A DNA stretch of 64,000 nt from Pseudomonas sp. Tri1 (lineage in GTDB: Bacteria; Pseudomonadota; Gammaproteobacteria; Pseudomonadales; Pseudomonadaceae): NCBI RefSeq assembly GCF_017968885.1, contig NZ_CP072913.1, positions 6,240,501-6,304,500 of the forward strand. The letters are read 5' to 3'. The notes below the pieces were generated by a model. It was not told the origin of the DNA and ran no database searches. It saw only the letters and a list, made by a program, of their open reading frames with translations. Shown one piece after another: positions 1-6,881 of this stretch. Position 1 is the first letter of the stretch. Each line of letters opens with the position of its first letter. The translations under genes were made by a program, and so were the position numbers.

Positions 1-80
1 AGCCGATCCTGAGCAATCATTTGCTGCACTTGTGCTTGCAGGGCGGCGGGATAGGCCTGGAGGTATTTGAGCGTGGTCAT
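1..80 (-). CDS. YgjP-like metal-dependent hydrolase, 5' fragment
   Basis: Only the first 26 codons are inside the window, reading leftward from an ATG at 80 (MTTLKYLQAYPAALQ...). The N-terminus resembles Pseudomonas YgjP-like M48-type metallohydrolases as I remember them. The zinc-binding HExxH motif that would confirm this lies outside the window. Its start is 41 bases past the stop of the downstream GGDEF-EAL gene on the same strand. The family call is tentative. Confidence 0.45.
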   Translation of the reverse strand, partial: MTTLKYLQAYPAALQAQVQQMIAQDR

Positions 81-121
81 CGGTGGCAACACAGTCACAA
101 AAGGCCGCCAGTGTAGCGAAT

Positions 122-2245
122 TCAGGCCTGCACCGCGCTCCAGTCAAATGGCTTGGCAAAGGCATCGGTGTCTTCGGCCATCAACGGTCGCGCCACGAGG
201 AACCCTTGCACATATTCGCAGCCATGGGCCTTGAGCCAGAGATATTGCTCCGGCGTCTCGACGCCCTCGGCGATTACCCGCAAGCCCAGTTGCATGCACA
301 AATCGATCACCGAAGCAGCCAGCGCCGCATCCCGGGGCGAGTCCGGCAGGCGGGCGATCAAGTGCCGGTCGAGCTTGAGGGTATCGAGCTCAAGGTCGCG
401 CAGATGCGCCAGCGAGCATGGCCCCGAACCGAAGTCATCCAGCGCCACCCGTACCCCGAGGTGACGCAGCAGCCGCAGTTGTTTGTGGGTTTCGTCAGGG
501 TTGCGCATCAGCGCATCCTCGGTCACCTCCACCTCCAGTTGCCGGGGTTTCAAGGCATGGCGGTCCAGGACCTGGCGCAATTCGGTCACCAGGTTAGGCA
601 TGCCGAACTGGGTGCTGCTCAGGCTCACCCCCAACACCAGGTCGTCGGCGAACATGCGCTCCCAGACTTTGCGCTGGGCCGCGCTGCGATGATAGATCCA
701 ACTGCCCAGCCGACTGATCAACCGCGCCTCCTCCAGTAGCGGCAGGAACAACCCCGGCGGAACATCGCCGACGCTGGGGTGCTGCCAGCGCAACAACGCC
801 TCGAACCCACGGATCCGTCCATCGGTGATGGACACCTGGGGCTGGTAGACCATATTGAAGTCACGGTTTTCGATGGCCGAACGCACGCTTTCCTCGAGCA
901 TCAGCCGTGAACGGGCTCGACCGTTCATTTCGTGATCATAAAAACGATATTGCTGGCGGCCGGCACGCTTGGCTTCGTACATGGCAATGTCAGAGGCGCG
1001 CAGCAAACCGTCGAGATTGGACCCGCAATCCGGATACGTCGCAATGCCGATACTGGCGCCCAACGCCACGTCCATGCCTTCGATCTGCTGACAGATCGAC
1101 ACCCGTTCGATGAGTTTTTCCGCAATCTTGGCCGCGTGCTCCGGCAGCTCCAGGTCCAGCAGGGCCGTGAATTCGTCACCGCCCAGCCGCGCCAGGATGT
1201 CGAACGGGCGCAGGCACGCCTTCAATTGTTCCGACACCCAGCGCAACACCCGGTCACCGGCGTCATGGCCCAGGGAATCATTGACCCGCTTGAAACCGTC
1301 GAGATCCAGGTACAGCAACACCCAGTTGCTTTCCAGGCGCTCGCTGCGCATCAACAGGTTTTCCGCCGTCTGATAGAACCCCCTGCGGTTGAGCAAACCG
1401 GTCAGCGGGTCAGTGACGGCCTGGAATTCAAGCTGCTGGTGCAAGTGGCGAACCACCGACATGTCCTGCAGTGTCACCACCATCGCCTTCTGCTCCTCAG
1501 GCAGTGGCGCACAGGACAAGGCCACCGACACCTGCTGCCCAGGCGCGGTGCGCAGGACAGCATCGTGCGCGCGCCAGGTTTCACCACGGCTGTAGGCAAT
1601 ATGGATATCGGAGTCGACCCACTCGGGGATGTGCGGCTTTTGCAGGAAGTCCAGCAATGGCATGCCCTGCAATTGCTCGGCGGTGGCATTGAGCAGACGG
1701 CACGTAGACGGGTTGGCGAAGCGGATACAACCGCTCTCATCCACCACCAGAATCCCTTCGGCGGCGTTGTCCAGCACCGAGGCGTTGAACGCCCTGGCCG
1801 CTTCCAGATCCTGGCTCAGGCGCTGCAAGGCCCGGCGATTGCGCTGGTGTTCCAGCAACGCATGGACCTTGGGCTTGAGAATCTGCGGATCGAACGGTTT
1901 GAACAGGTAATCCACGGCACCACTGGCGTAACCCTTGATCACCGCATCCTGGGATTGTTCGTTGGCGGTCAGGAAAATGATCGGCGTGAGCCGCGTGCGC
2001 TGGCTGCCGCGCATCAGGCGTGCCACTTCGAAACCGTCCATGTCGGGCATCTGCACATCCAGAAGAACCAGGTCGATCTCGTGTTCAAGCAGCAGATTAA
2101 GGGCCTCGACACCCGAGGCTGCGGTCATGACTCTCCAATCCTGACGCTGCAACAACGCTCGCATGCTGAGCAGGTTTTCGGGGTAATCATCAACAATCAA
2201 TAGGACAGAGCTGTCTTCGCCAAGCGTTGGTTGCGCGCATTCCAT
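122..2245 (-). CDS. Response regulator-PAS-GGDEF-EAL cyclic-di-GMP protein
   Basis: Cytoplasmic signalling protein of 707 residues. A receiver domain (about 14-130) has phosphoacceptor Asp63 in LLDVQMPDMDG. A PAS domain (about 170-285) follows, then a diguanylate cyclase domain with an intact GGDEF near 354 and an inhibitory RxxD site (RPFD) five residues before it. The C-terminal EAL domain has EALLRW near 481, plus DDFG, KLD and AEGVET motifs. The usual VNLS motif, whose Asn binds metal, reads VSLS near 540, and the loop after DDFG is GSGPCSL, so phosphodiesterase activity is uncertain. The start at 2245 is preferred over an ATG at 2311 because AGAGAAG precedes it and the receiver then begins normally. 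It likely turns c-di-GMP over in response to an unlinked kinase. Confidence 0.88.
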   Translation of the reverse strand: MECAQPTLGEDSSVLLIVDDYPENLLSMRALLQRQDWRVMTAASGVEALNLLLEHEIDLVLLDVQMPDMDGFEVARLMRGSQRTRLTPIIFLTANEQSQDAVIKGYASGAVDYLFKPFDPQILKPKVHALLEHQRNRRALQRLSQDLEAARAFNASVLDNAAEGILVVDESGCIRFANPSTCRLLNATAEQLQGMPLLDFLQKPHIPEWVDSDIHIAYSRGETWRAHDAVLRTAPGQQVSVALSCAPLPEEQKAMVVTLQDMSVVRHLHQQLEFQAVTDPLTGLLNRRGFYQTAENLLMRSERLESNWVLLYLDLDGFKRVNDSLGHDAGDRVLRWVSEQLKACLRPFDILARLGGDEFTALLDLELPEHAAKIAEKLIERVSICQQIEGMDVALGASIGIATYPDCGSNLDGLLRASDIAMYEAKRAGRQQYRFYDHEMNGRARSRLMLEESVRSAIENRDFNMVYQPQVSITDGRIRGFEALLRWQHPSVGDVPPGLFLPLLEEARLISRLGSWIYHRSAAQRKVWERMFADDLVLGVSLSSTQFGMPNLVTELRQVLDRHALKPRQLEVEVTEDALMRNPDETHKQLRLLRHLGVRVALDDFGSGPCSLAHLRDLELDTLKLDRHLIARLPDSPRDAALAASVIDLCMQLGLRVIAEGVETPEQYLWLKAHGCEYVQGFLVARPLMAEDTDAFAKPFDWSAVQA

Positions 2246-2563
2246 GCTGCTTCTCTTATCGGGCGCCACGTCCGTTTTACGTAGTAAAGCGGACAAATAC
2301 TGTGTTCTCACTCTAGACCGTGATTTTGAAAAGCAGTAGGTGTCATCACGCCATCATCCAGGCAAAGCCCGAAATAGCCGACTAACGGTCACCCACCTCG
2401 GGCACAAAAACTGCAATGACATCTTCGACGGACAATTGACGTCAATCATCCGCTGGACGGTTATCAAAAAATTTCCCTTCTGCGTGATTAATACGCCCAC
2501 AGGCGCGAGCTAGAGCCTCTCTGGGCGTTCAGCATTTTCACTCCCGTTACGTAGGATCCGATC
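2246..2563. other. 318-base intergenic region: GGDEF-EAL 5' region and first PL7 control region
   Basis: No gene seen. The right two thirds hold the first copy of the control sequence repeated before each PL7 gene. The ribosome binding sequence AGGATC lies just before the ATG at 2564. Confidence 0.6.
2378..2446 (+). promoter_or_regulatory. PL7 upstream element, copy 1
   Basis: Conserved block beginning CCGACTAACGGTCACC at 2378 and ending in the palindrome ATTGACGTCAAT (2435-2446). The spacing from CCGACTA to TGACGTCA is 59, and from TGACGTCA to the start codon 127. The same two elements, at 58-59 and 130-131 bases, precede the other two PL7 genes. TTGACG could also act as a -35 box, so a regulator binding the palindrome would compete with RNA polymerase. 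The regulator is unknown. Confidence 0.55.
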
Positions 2564-3229
2564 ATGATTGATCTCGCCACCTGGAACCTGAGCATCCCCG
2601 AAGGCAGCCCACCGACGACCATCGAAACCTCTCAACTGGTGCAAGGGTTCCAGGACCAGTACTTCCATGCCGACTCCGGCACGGTGTTTTTCTGGGCACC
2701 GGTGACCGGCGCCACGACCGCTAATGCTATTTATCCGCGCAGTGAACTTCGTGAGACCTACAGCAACGGCACCTTGCGCAATTGGCTGTACACGGCAGCG
2801 GACAACAAGCTGGCTGCCACCTTGGCCGTCAGCCAGGTGCCCAGTACCGGCAAGGTCGTCATTGGTCAGATCCATGCCAAGGACAGCACCAGCCCCCTGG
2901 TGAAACTGGAGTACCAATACAAAACCTACAGTTCCACCGGCAACATCGTCGCCAAGGTGCGCATGCGCCCGGACGACGAAACAGGCCAGGTCATCACCAT
3001 CGCCACGGGCATAAAGCTCAATCAGTCCTTCTCTTACCTGATCCATCTAAGCCCCGCCGGCGTCCTGACCATCAATGGCGCGGGTTACCAGTGGAGCTCC
3101 CCCATCAGCTCCACTTGGAGCGACAAGCCGCTGTACTTCAAGGCGGGCGTGTACGTGCAGGACAACACCGGTTATCCCACCGAAGGCGGGACCGTGACCT
3201 TCAGCCTGCTGGATATCGATCACATCTAG
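2564..3229 (+). CDS. Polysaccharide lyase family 7 protein (alginate lyase-type), copy 1
   Basis: A 221-residue single-domain PL7 lyase. This family cleaves alginate-type polyuronates by beta-elimination. The three hallmark motifs are intact: RSELR (substrate-binding Arg/Glu), GQIH (catalytic Gln/His) and YFKAGVYVQ (catalytic Tyr, Lys). It starts MIDLATWNLSIPEG, like P. aeruginosa PA1167, with no signal peptide visible, so export would need another route or the enzyme acts in the cytoplasm. It is first of three close tandem paralogues, each with its own repeated control region rather than a shared operon promoter. The start is fixed by AGGATC eight bases upstream and by agreement among the copies. 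Confidence 0.87.
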   Translation: MIDLATWNLSIPEGSPPTTIETSQLVQGFQDQYFHADSGTVFFWAPVTGATTANAIYPRSELRETYSNGTLRNWLYTAADNKLAATLAVSQVPSTGKVVIGQIHAKDSTSPLVKLEYQYKTYSSTGNIVAKVRMRPDDETGQVITIATGIKLNQSFSYLIHLSPAGVLTINGAGYQWSSPISSTWSDKPLYFKAGVYVQDNTGYPTEGGTVTFSLLDIDHI

Positions 3230-3247
3230 ACGTTTTGCGGGGCGCCA

Positions 3248-3267
3248 TGGCAGCAACGCAATGCTGC
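3248..3267 (+). terminator. Hairpin after PL7 copy 1
   Basis: GGCAGCA and TGCTGCC form a perfect 7-base stem about 20 bases after the stop. There is no T-run, so it may be only a weak or Rho-assisted terminator. A similar GCAGC/GCTGC hairpin follows copy 2 near 4197-4213. Confidence 0.35.
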
Positions 3268-3318
3268 CCGCCCAGCGACCCTATCAATTCGAAATCGTTC
3301 AGGGCGAGTTCGAAACGA

Positions 3319-3385
3319 CCGACTAACGGTAATCCATCCGGCCCAGATGCTGCAGAAGACATGTTCGACGGACAATTGACGTCAA
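3319..3385 (+). promoter_or_regulatory. PL7 upstream element, copy 2
   Basis: CCGACTAACGGT at 3319, then the palindrome TTGACGTCAA at 3376-3385, 131 bases (from TGACGTCA) before the ATG at 3508. The stretch after the palindrome (CATCCGC, GG, TTATTCAAAAAATTCC) also matches copy 1 closely. This shows that gene and control region were duplicated together. Confidence 0.55.
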
Positions 3386-3507
3386 ACATCCGCCGGATGG
3401 TTATTCAAAAAATTCCTTCCTGCGTGATCAACACACCCCAAATGCTTGGAGTAGAGCCTCCCGCTTTGGTCCTTAGTACTTTTACGCCCGTTACGCAGGA
3501 TCCGACC

Positions 3508-4176
3508 ATGATCGATCTCAACACTTGGAACTTGAGCATCCCCGAAGGCAGCCCCGCCACCACCATCGAAACGCCTCGCCTGGCCCAGGGGTTCAAGGAT
3601 GAATATTTTCACTCCGACACCGGCACGCTGTTCTTCTGGGCGCCGGTGACCGGCACCAAGACTGCAAACGCGATTTATCCACGCAGCGAACTGCGGGAAA
3701 CCTACAGCGACGGCACCCTGCGTAATTGGCTGTACCCGGCGGCAGACAACATCTTGCGTGCCGCCGTAACCGTCAACCAGGTGCCCAGCAGCGGCAAGAT
3801 AGTGATTGGTCAGATCCACACCAAAGACAGCACCAGTCCCATGGTGAAACTGGAGTACCAGTACAAAACCTATAGTTCCACCGGCAACATCGTCGCCAAG
3901 GTGCGCATGCGCCCCGACGACGAAACCGGCCAAGTCATCACCATCGCCACCGGCGTGAAGCTCGACCGCAGCTTTACCTACATGATCCACCTCAGCCCGA
4001 AGGGCGCATTGGGCATCAGCGCGGCAGGTTACAACTGGAGAACTACCGTCGATCCGGCCTGGAAGGTTAAACCGCTGTATTTCAAGGCAGGGGTGTATGT
4101 CCAGGACAACACCGGCTACACCACCGAAGGCGGAAAAGTGACGTTCAGCCTGCTGGAAATCAATCACAACATCTGA
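3508..4176 (+). CDS. Polysaccharide lyase family 7 protein (alginate lyase-type), copy 2
   Basis: A 222-residue paralogue of the genes on either side, starting MIDLNTWNLSIPEG. RSELR, GQIH and YFKAGVYVQ are all present, so catalytic residues look intact. No signal peptide is visible. Differences from copy 1 cluster in the loop around the ISAAGYNWRTT segment and in small substitutions elsewhere, which could tune substrate or chain-end preference. The open frame runs upstream into copy 1, but that reading is out of frame with copy 1 and is not a fusion. The real start is set by AGGATC at 3498 and by matching the other copies. Confidence 0.87.
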   Translation: MIDLNTWNLSIPEGSPATTIETPRLAQGFKDEYFHSDTGTLFFWAPVTGTKTANAIYPRSELRETYSDGTLRNWLYPAADNILRAAVTVNQVPSSGKIVIGQIHTKDSTSPMVKLEYQYKTYSSTGNIVAKVRMRPDDETGQVITIATGVKLDRSFTYMIHLSPKGALGISAAGYNWRTTVDPAWKVKPLYFKAGVYVQDNTGYTTEGGKVTFSLLEINHNI

Positions 4177-4506
4177 GCGCTTTTTCCTCGCACCATGGCA
4201 GCACGGACGCTGCTTGCGGCGCGCCCTCAACGCTTGAGCCTTCGCATCTCACGCTCAATCGAGCCCAGGGCATGCGGCAGTGCCATATCGCCATCGTTCA
4301 AAAAAATTCCGCTTTAACCGACTAGCGGTCACCTGTCTCGGGCACCAAAGCGGCAAACGCCACTCTGACGGTCTGCTGACGTCAACCCTCCGCCGGATCC
4401 GCGTGAAAAACGTTCGATCCCGCTTCCTCCTGGCGCCAGCGAAAGCGCGTCCTAGAGCCTTCGGCTGTGGCGTAAATCATTTCTTATGTACAGAAAGGAT
4501 CCGAAC
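4177..4506. other. 330-base intergenic region between PL7 copies 2 and 3
   Basis: No convincing gene. It holds a GCAGC/GCTGC hairpin after copy 2, an A-rich stretch near 4298-4308, and the third PL7 control element. An open frame across 4280-4534 runs into the lyase gene in another frame and has no family resemblance. Confidence 0.6.
4318..4385 (+). promoter_or_regulatory. PL7 upstream element, copy 3
   Basis: CCGACTAGCGGTCACC at 4318 and CTGACGTCAA at 4376-4385. The 8-base core palindrome TGACGTCA and the 59-base spacing are kept, but the outer bases of the palindrome and the following A-rich stretch have diverged. The distance from TGACGTCA to the start codon is 130 bases. Conservation of core and spacing in the most diverged copy supports function. 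Confidence 0.5.
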
Positions 4507-5175
4507 ATGGTCGATCTTGCAACCTGGAACTTGAGCATCCCCGAGGGCAGCCCGCCGAAAACCATTGAAACGCCTCGGCTGGTGGATGGGTTCAAGGATA
4601 AGTACTTCAACTCCGAAGGCAGCACGGTGTATTTCTGGTCACCGGTGACCGGCACCAAGACTGAAAACGCGGTCTATCCGCGCAGCGAATTACGAGAAAC
4701 CTATAAAGACGGCACTTTGCGCAACTGGCTGTACCCCGATGCCGACAATAAATTGAGCGCGACCCTGGTCGTCAACCAGGTGCCCAGCACCGGCAAGATC
4801 GTGATCGGTCAGATTCATGCCAAGGACAGCAGCAAACCCCTGGTGAAGCTGGAATACCAGTACAAGGACGACAGCAAGACCGGCAACATCGTCGCTAAAG
4901 TGCGCATGCGCCCCGATGACGACGAGGGTCGAGTCATCACCGTGGCCACTGGGGTGAAACTTGCCCAGTCCTTCAGTTACCGGCTCCACCTCGATCGTAC
5001 CGGCGACCTGGGCATTACCGCGGCGGGTCGCAGCTGGTACACCACCATCAGCTCTACGTGGCGGGTCAAGCCGTTGTACTTCAAGGCTGGCGTGTACGTG
5101 CAAGACAACAGCGGCTATACCAGCGAAGGCGGGAAAGTGACGTTCAGCAAGCTGGATATCGATCACAACACTTAA
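4507..5175 (+). CDS. Polysaccharide lyase family 7 protein (alginate lyase-type), copy 3
   Basis: A 222-residue PL7 protein starting MVDLATWNLSIPEG, with RSELR, GQIH and YFKAGVYVQ all intact. It is somewhat more diverged and more Lys/Asp-rich (YQYKDDSKTGN, RPDDDEGR) than the other two copies. An in-frame ATG at 4486 (MYRKDPN...) is possible. AGGATC at 4497 and alignment with the paralogues favour 4507. No export signal is seen. Three retained copies with complete active sites suggest a dosage effect or division of labour on alginate-like substrates. Confidence 0.87.
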   Translation: MVDLATWNLSIPEGSPPKTIETPRLVDGFKDKYFNSEGSTVYFWSPVTGTKTENAVYPRSELRETYKDGTLRNWLYPDADNKLSATLVVNQVPSTGKIVIGQIHAKDSSKPLVKLEYQYKDDSKTGNIVAKVRMRPDDDEGRVITVATGVKLAQSFSYRLHLDRTGDLGITAAGRSWYTTISSTWRVKPLYFKAGVYVQDNSGYTSEGGKVTFSKLDIDHNT

Positions 5176-5463
5176 AAAGTGCTTCCGAAAATCTCGTAGG
5201 AAACATCCCCTTGTGGCGAGGGGATTTATCCTCGCTGGGCTGCGCTGCAGCCCTCTCCTTTCGTCAGACCTTCCGCATGCGCCGGTTTGCGGCGGCTGCG
5301 CGCCCGAGCGGGAGCAAGCCCCCCTGGCCACAGGGGCGCGGTGCGTCCTACAGGTCGATTTTGGCTTCGAAAATCTCCTCTATAGTTCGGTGGGTCTGCT
5401 GGCCTTGGTCAGTGGGCAAGGGTTTCGCAGCCCGCTGACAGAACAGAGACTTTGCACCGTCAA
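5176..5463. repeat. Intergenic region with TGTGGCGAGGGGATTTA-type repeat
   Basis: No gene seen. The segment near 5211-5240 (TTGTGGCGAGGGGATTTA), followed by GC-rich inverted pieces up to CCACAGGGGC near 5336, belongs to a second interspersed repeat family. The same core begins the spacer after chpA near 56650. It separates the PL7 array from the next transcription unit. Confidence 0.5.
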
Positions 5464-5607
5464 ATGAAAATTCAGGCAAACTCGCCTGCGTTCATTTTAT
5501 GGCGGTTGCGCGCGGGAGATCTTCGGGTCTGCCGGGTTTGGTCTCTATCTCGGTCTGCGAACCCGCGCGCAACTGCCACCCATTTGTTTCGCAGCAAGAA
5601 GGTGGCA
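5464..5607 (+). ncRNA. Structured leader upstream of the DUF3077-like gene
   Basis: A hairpin built on ATGAA/TTCAT and CAGGC/GCCTG (5464-5496) is followed by a long stem. In the long stem GGCGGTTGCGCGCGGG (5501-5516) pairs with CCCGCGCGCAACTGCC (one wobble), enclosing an AGATC-TTCG-GGTCT tetraloop hairpin. The tail of the 3' arm, TGCCACC (5574-5580), is also perfectly complementary to GGTGGCA (5601-5607), which contains a Shine-Dalgarno-like GGTGG. The two pairings share bases, so they are mutually exclusive. This looks like a cis-acting RNA switch. I recall similar sequences ahead of small Pseudomonas genes but cannot name an RNA family. Confidence 0.55.
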
Positions 5608-5611
5608 ATTT

Positions 5612-5626
5612 ATGTTTCTTAAATAG
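5612..5626 (+). CDS. Possible 4-codon leader peptide (uORF)
   Basis: ATG-TTT-CTT-AAA-TAG is preceded at a suitable distance by AAGGTGG (5599-5605), a much better ribosome binding site than the one before the ATG at 5638. It ends 11 bases before that ATG. It may couple translation to the downstream gene, or the Shine-Dalgarno may simply serve a re-initiating ribosome. It could also be chance. Confidence 0.25.
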   Translation: MFLK

Positions 5627-5637
5627 AGCCAAACCTT

Positions 5638-5922
5638 ATGACGACGACTCAAGCAATCAGCCGCTTCACCCCTCTCACCCCAATCGCCACCACCCAACCT
5701 GTTCTGTTCATCGACAAAACCGTCCCGCTGACAGAGCTTCACGCCTGTGCCAGCGAGCGTCTGCATGCCACCCTCGATTACCTGACGCTCATGGCCTGCG
5801 CCAGCCTGCGAGACTCGGCCGCCAGCGACTTCAATACCCTTACCAATGTGGCTCGGATCCTGGTCCAGGATGTCACCGATGTGTTCGGCGTCATTGAACA
5901 GCGCGGCCTCGAAGACCAATAA
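5638..5922 (+). CDS. Small DUF3077/DUF6124-like protein
   Basis: A 94-residue acidic, mostly helical protein with no signal peptide or membrane segment. The central stretch (LHATLDYLTLMACASL) and the C-terminal amphipathic helix resemble the small Pseudomonas proteins grouped as DUF3077/DUF6124. No biochemical role is known to me. It stands alone between a structured leader and a REP element. The only Shine-Dalgarno-like sequence close to the start is weak (TAGAG), which makes the upstream GGTGG and its pairing relevant to its translation. Confidence 0.6.
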   Translation: MTTTQAISRFTPLTPIATTQPVLFIDKTVPLTELHACASERLHATLDYLTLMACASLRDSAASDFNTLTNVARILVQDVTDVFGVIEQRGLEDQ

Positions 5923-5929
5923 AGATCCC

Positions 5930-5953
5930 TGTGGGAGCGAGCTTGCTCGCGAT
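5930..5953 (+). repeat. Single REP element
   Basis: TGTGGGAGCGAGCTTGCTCGCGAT, a 24-base interspersed palindromic element, 7 bases after the DUF3077-like stop. Confidence 0.85.
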
Positions 5954-6002
5954 AGCGCTGGATCAGCGGCAGAGATGTTGGCTGACACGGCGCTATCAAG
6001 AT

Positions 6003-6308
6003 CTGTGTGTATATCCGTTGCTGCGGTAACGGCCACTTAGGGTTCCGCTCTTACAGCGGCTCACTTTTGAGAAGCGCAAAAGTAAGCAAAACGCTTTTGC
6101 CCCACCACTCGGTGCCTCGCTTAGGCTCGGCATGCCCTCACTCCGGCATTGCTCCGTGGGCCCGCCGCGAAGGACCATCCATGGTCCAGCGCGGCTATCC
6201 CGGCATCCATGCCGGGATGCCCACTCCACAATGCCTGCGTTCGGCCATCGTGGTTAACGGGGCGCCAAAATCTACGTCCACCGCGAGGCGGCCTAGTAGC
6301 CGACCTGG
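6003..6308 (-). repeat. Hairpin-rich repeat, copy A
   Basis: About 300 bases, in reverse orientation to copies B (6522-6824) and C (49796-50095). Read on the minus strand it forms a series of hairpins. One has arms ATCCCGGCAT/ATGCCGGGAT, another GGACCAT/ATGGTCC, a third GCTTACTTTTG/CAAAAGTGAGC, a fourth CCGCT/AGCGG. Bases that differ from the other copies change in pairs so the stems survive. Together with copy B it makes a very large inverted repeat. Confidence 0.8.
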
Positions 6309-6335
6309 CTCTCCTGGTCGTACACCCGTCAAATC

Positions 6336-6390
6336 TGTGGGAGCAAAGCTTGCTCGCGAGGCGGCCTTATAGCCGACCTGTTTCTCCCGG
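6336..6390 (+). repeat. REP fused to an end fragment of the hairpin repeat
   Basis: A REP variant (TGTGGGAGCAAAGCTTGCTCGCGAG) runs directly into GCGGCCTTATAGCCGACCTG and TTTCTCCCGG. The same composite occurs reversed at 50174-50227. The GGTCGGCTATAAGGCCGC part is also the first segment of hairpin-repeat copy B. Confidence 0.6.
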
Positions 6391-6408
6391 TAGTACTCCG
6401 ATCCAATT

Positions 6409-6498
6409 GTGGGAGCGAGCTTGCTCGCGATGACGACAGCACATTCAACATCTTCATCGACTATGGCACTGCCTTCGCGAGCAAGCCAGCTCCCACAG
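6409..6498. repeat. REP pair (REPIN-like)
   Basis: TGTGGGAGC...CTCGCGAT at 6409-6432 and its inverted partner, slightly diverged (TTCGCGAGCAAGCCAGCTCCCACA), at 6474-6498. Together they can form a long hairpin. Confidence 0.75.
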
Positions 6499-6521
6499 GA
6501 GAAACGCGATCAATCAAAAAC

Positions 6522-6824
6522 CAGGTCGGCTATAAGGCCGCCTCGCGGTGGACGTTGATCTCGGGCGCCCCGTTAACCACGCTGGCTGAACGAAGGTATT
6601 GCGCAGTGGGCAACCCGGCATGGATGCCGGGTTAGCCGCGCTGGGCCATGGATGGCCCTTCGCGGCGGCCCACGGAGCAATGCCTTCGTTCAGGCATGCC
6701 GAGCCTAAGCGAGGCACCGAGTGGTGGGGCAGGAGCGCTTTGGTTACTTTCGCGCTTTTCGAAAGTGACCCGCTGTAAGAGCGGAACCCTAAGTGGCCGT
6801 TACCGCAGCAACGGATATACACAC
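6522..6824 (+). repeat. Hairpin-rich repeat, copy B
   Basis: Starts at AGGTCGGCTATAAGGCC and ends near CCGTT...AACGG. Main hairpins: 6612-6633 (AACCCGGCAT/ATGCCGGGTT), 6643-6658 (GGGCCAT/ATGGCCC), 6742-6770 (GGTTACTTTCG/CGAAAGTGACC) and 6770-6784 (CCGCT/AGCGG). Relative to copies A and C it carries matched double changes in the first and third stems. No transposase, terminal inverted repeats or plausible coding capacity is seen. Confidence 0.8.
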
Positions 6825-6836
6825 AAATCCCACACA

Positions 6837-6868
6837 TAAAAAAACCCGCATCACTGCGGGTTTTCTTA
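6837..6868 (-). terminator. Rho-independent terminator of fba
   Basis: On the minus strand, CCCGCA/TGCGGG with a 4-base loop is followed by a T-run, shortly after the fba stop. A-rich and T-rich flanks on both sides may let it work in both directions. Confidence 0.85.
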
Positions 6869-6881
6869 CAACGCTGAAGCC

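Larger units (their letters stand above)
5923..6881. other. 959-base gene-free repeat island
   Basis: No supported gene. It contains a single REP (5930-5953), hairpin-repeat copy A reversed (6003-6308), a REP joined to a repeat-end fragment (6336-6390), a REP pair (6409-6498), hairpin-repeat copy B (6522-6824) and the fba terminator. Open frames of about 100 codons cross copies A and B but follow the repeat and look spurious. Confidence 0.7.

Noticed and set aside
2782..4176. 464-codon frame suggesting a double PL7 fusion protein
   Set aside because: Its first half reads copy 1 in the wrong phase. Only the part from 3508 is a PL7 protein with its own ribosome site.
6007..6372. Open frame of 121 codons over repeat copy A, with counterparts over copies B (6514-6837) and C (49686-50036)
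   Set aside because: The frames translate to similar Ser/Arg/Pro-rich text in all copies, but they have no start-site signals. The paired base changes are explained by hairpin conservation rather than codon conservation, and the ends differ by copy.
5930..6500. CRISPR-like appearance of repeated 24-base elements
   Set aside because: Spacing is irregular, elements are inverted pairs spread over the whole window, and no cas genes are present.
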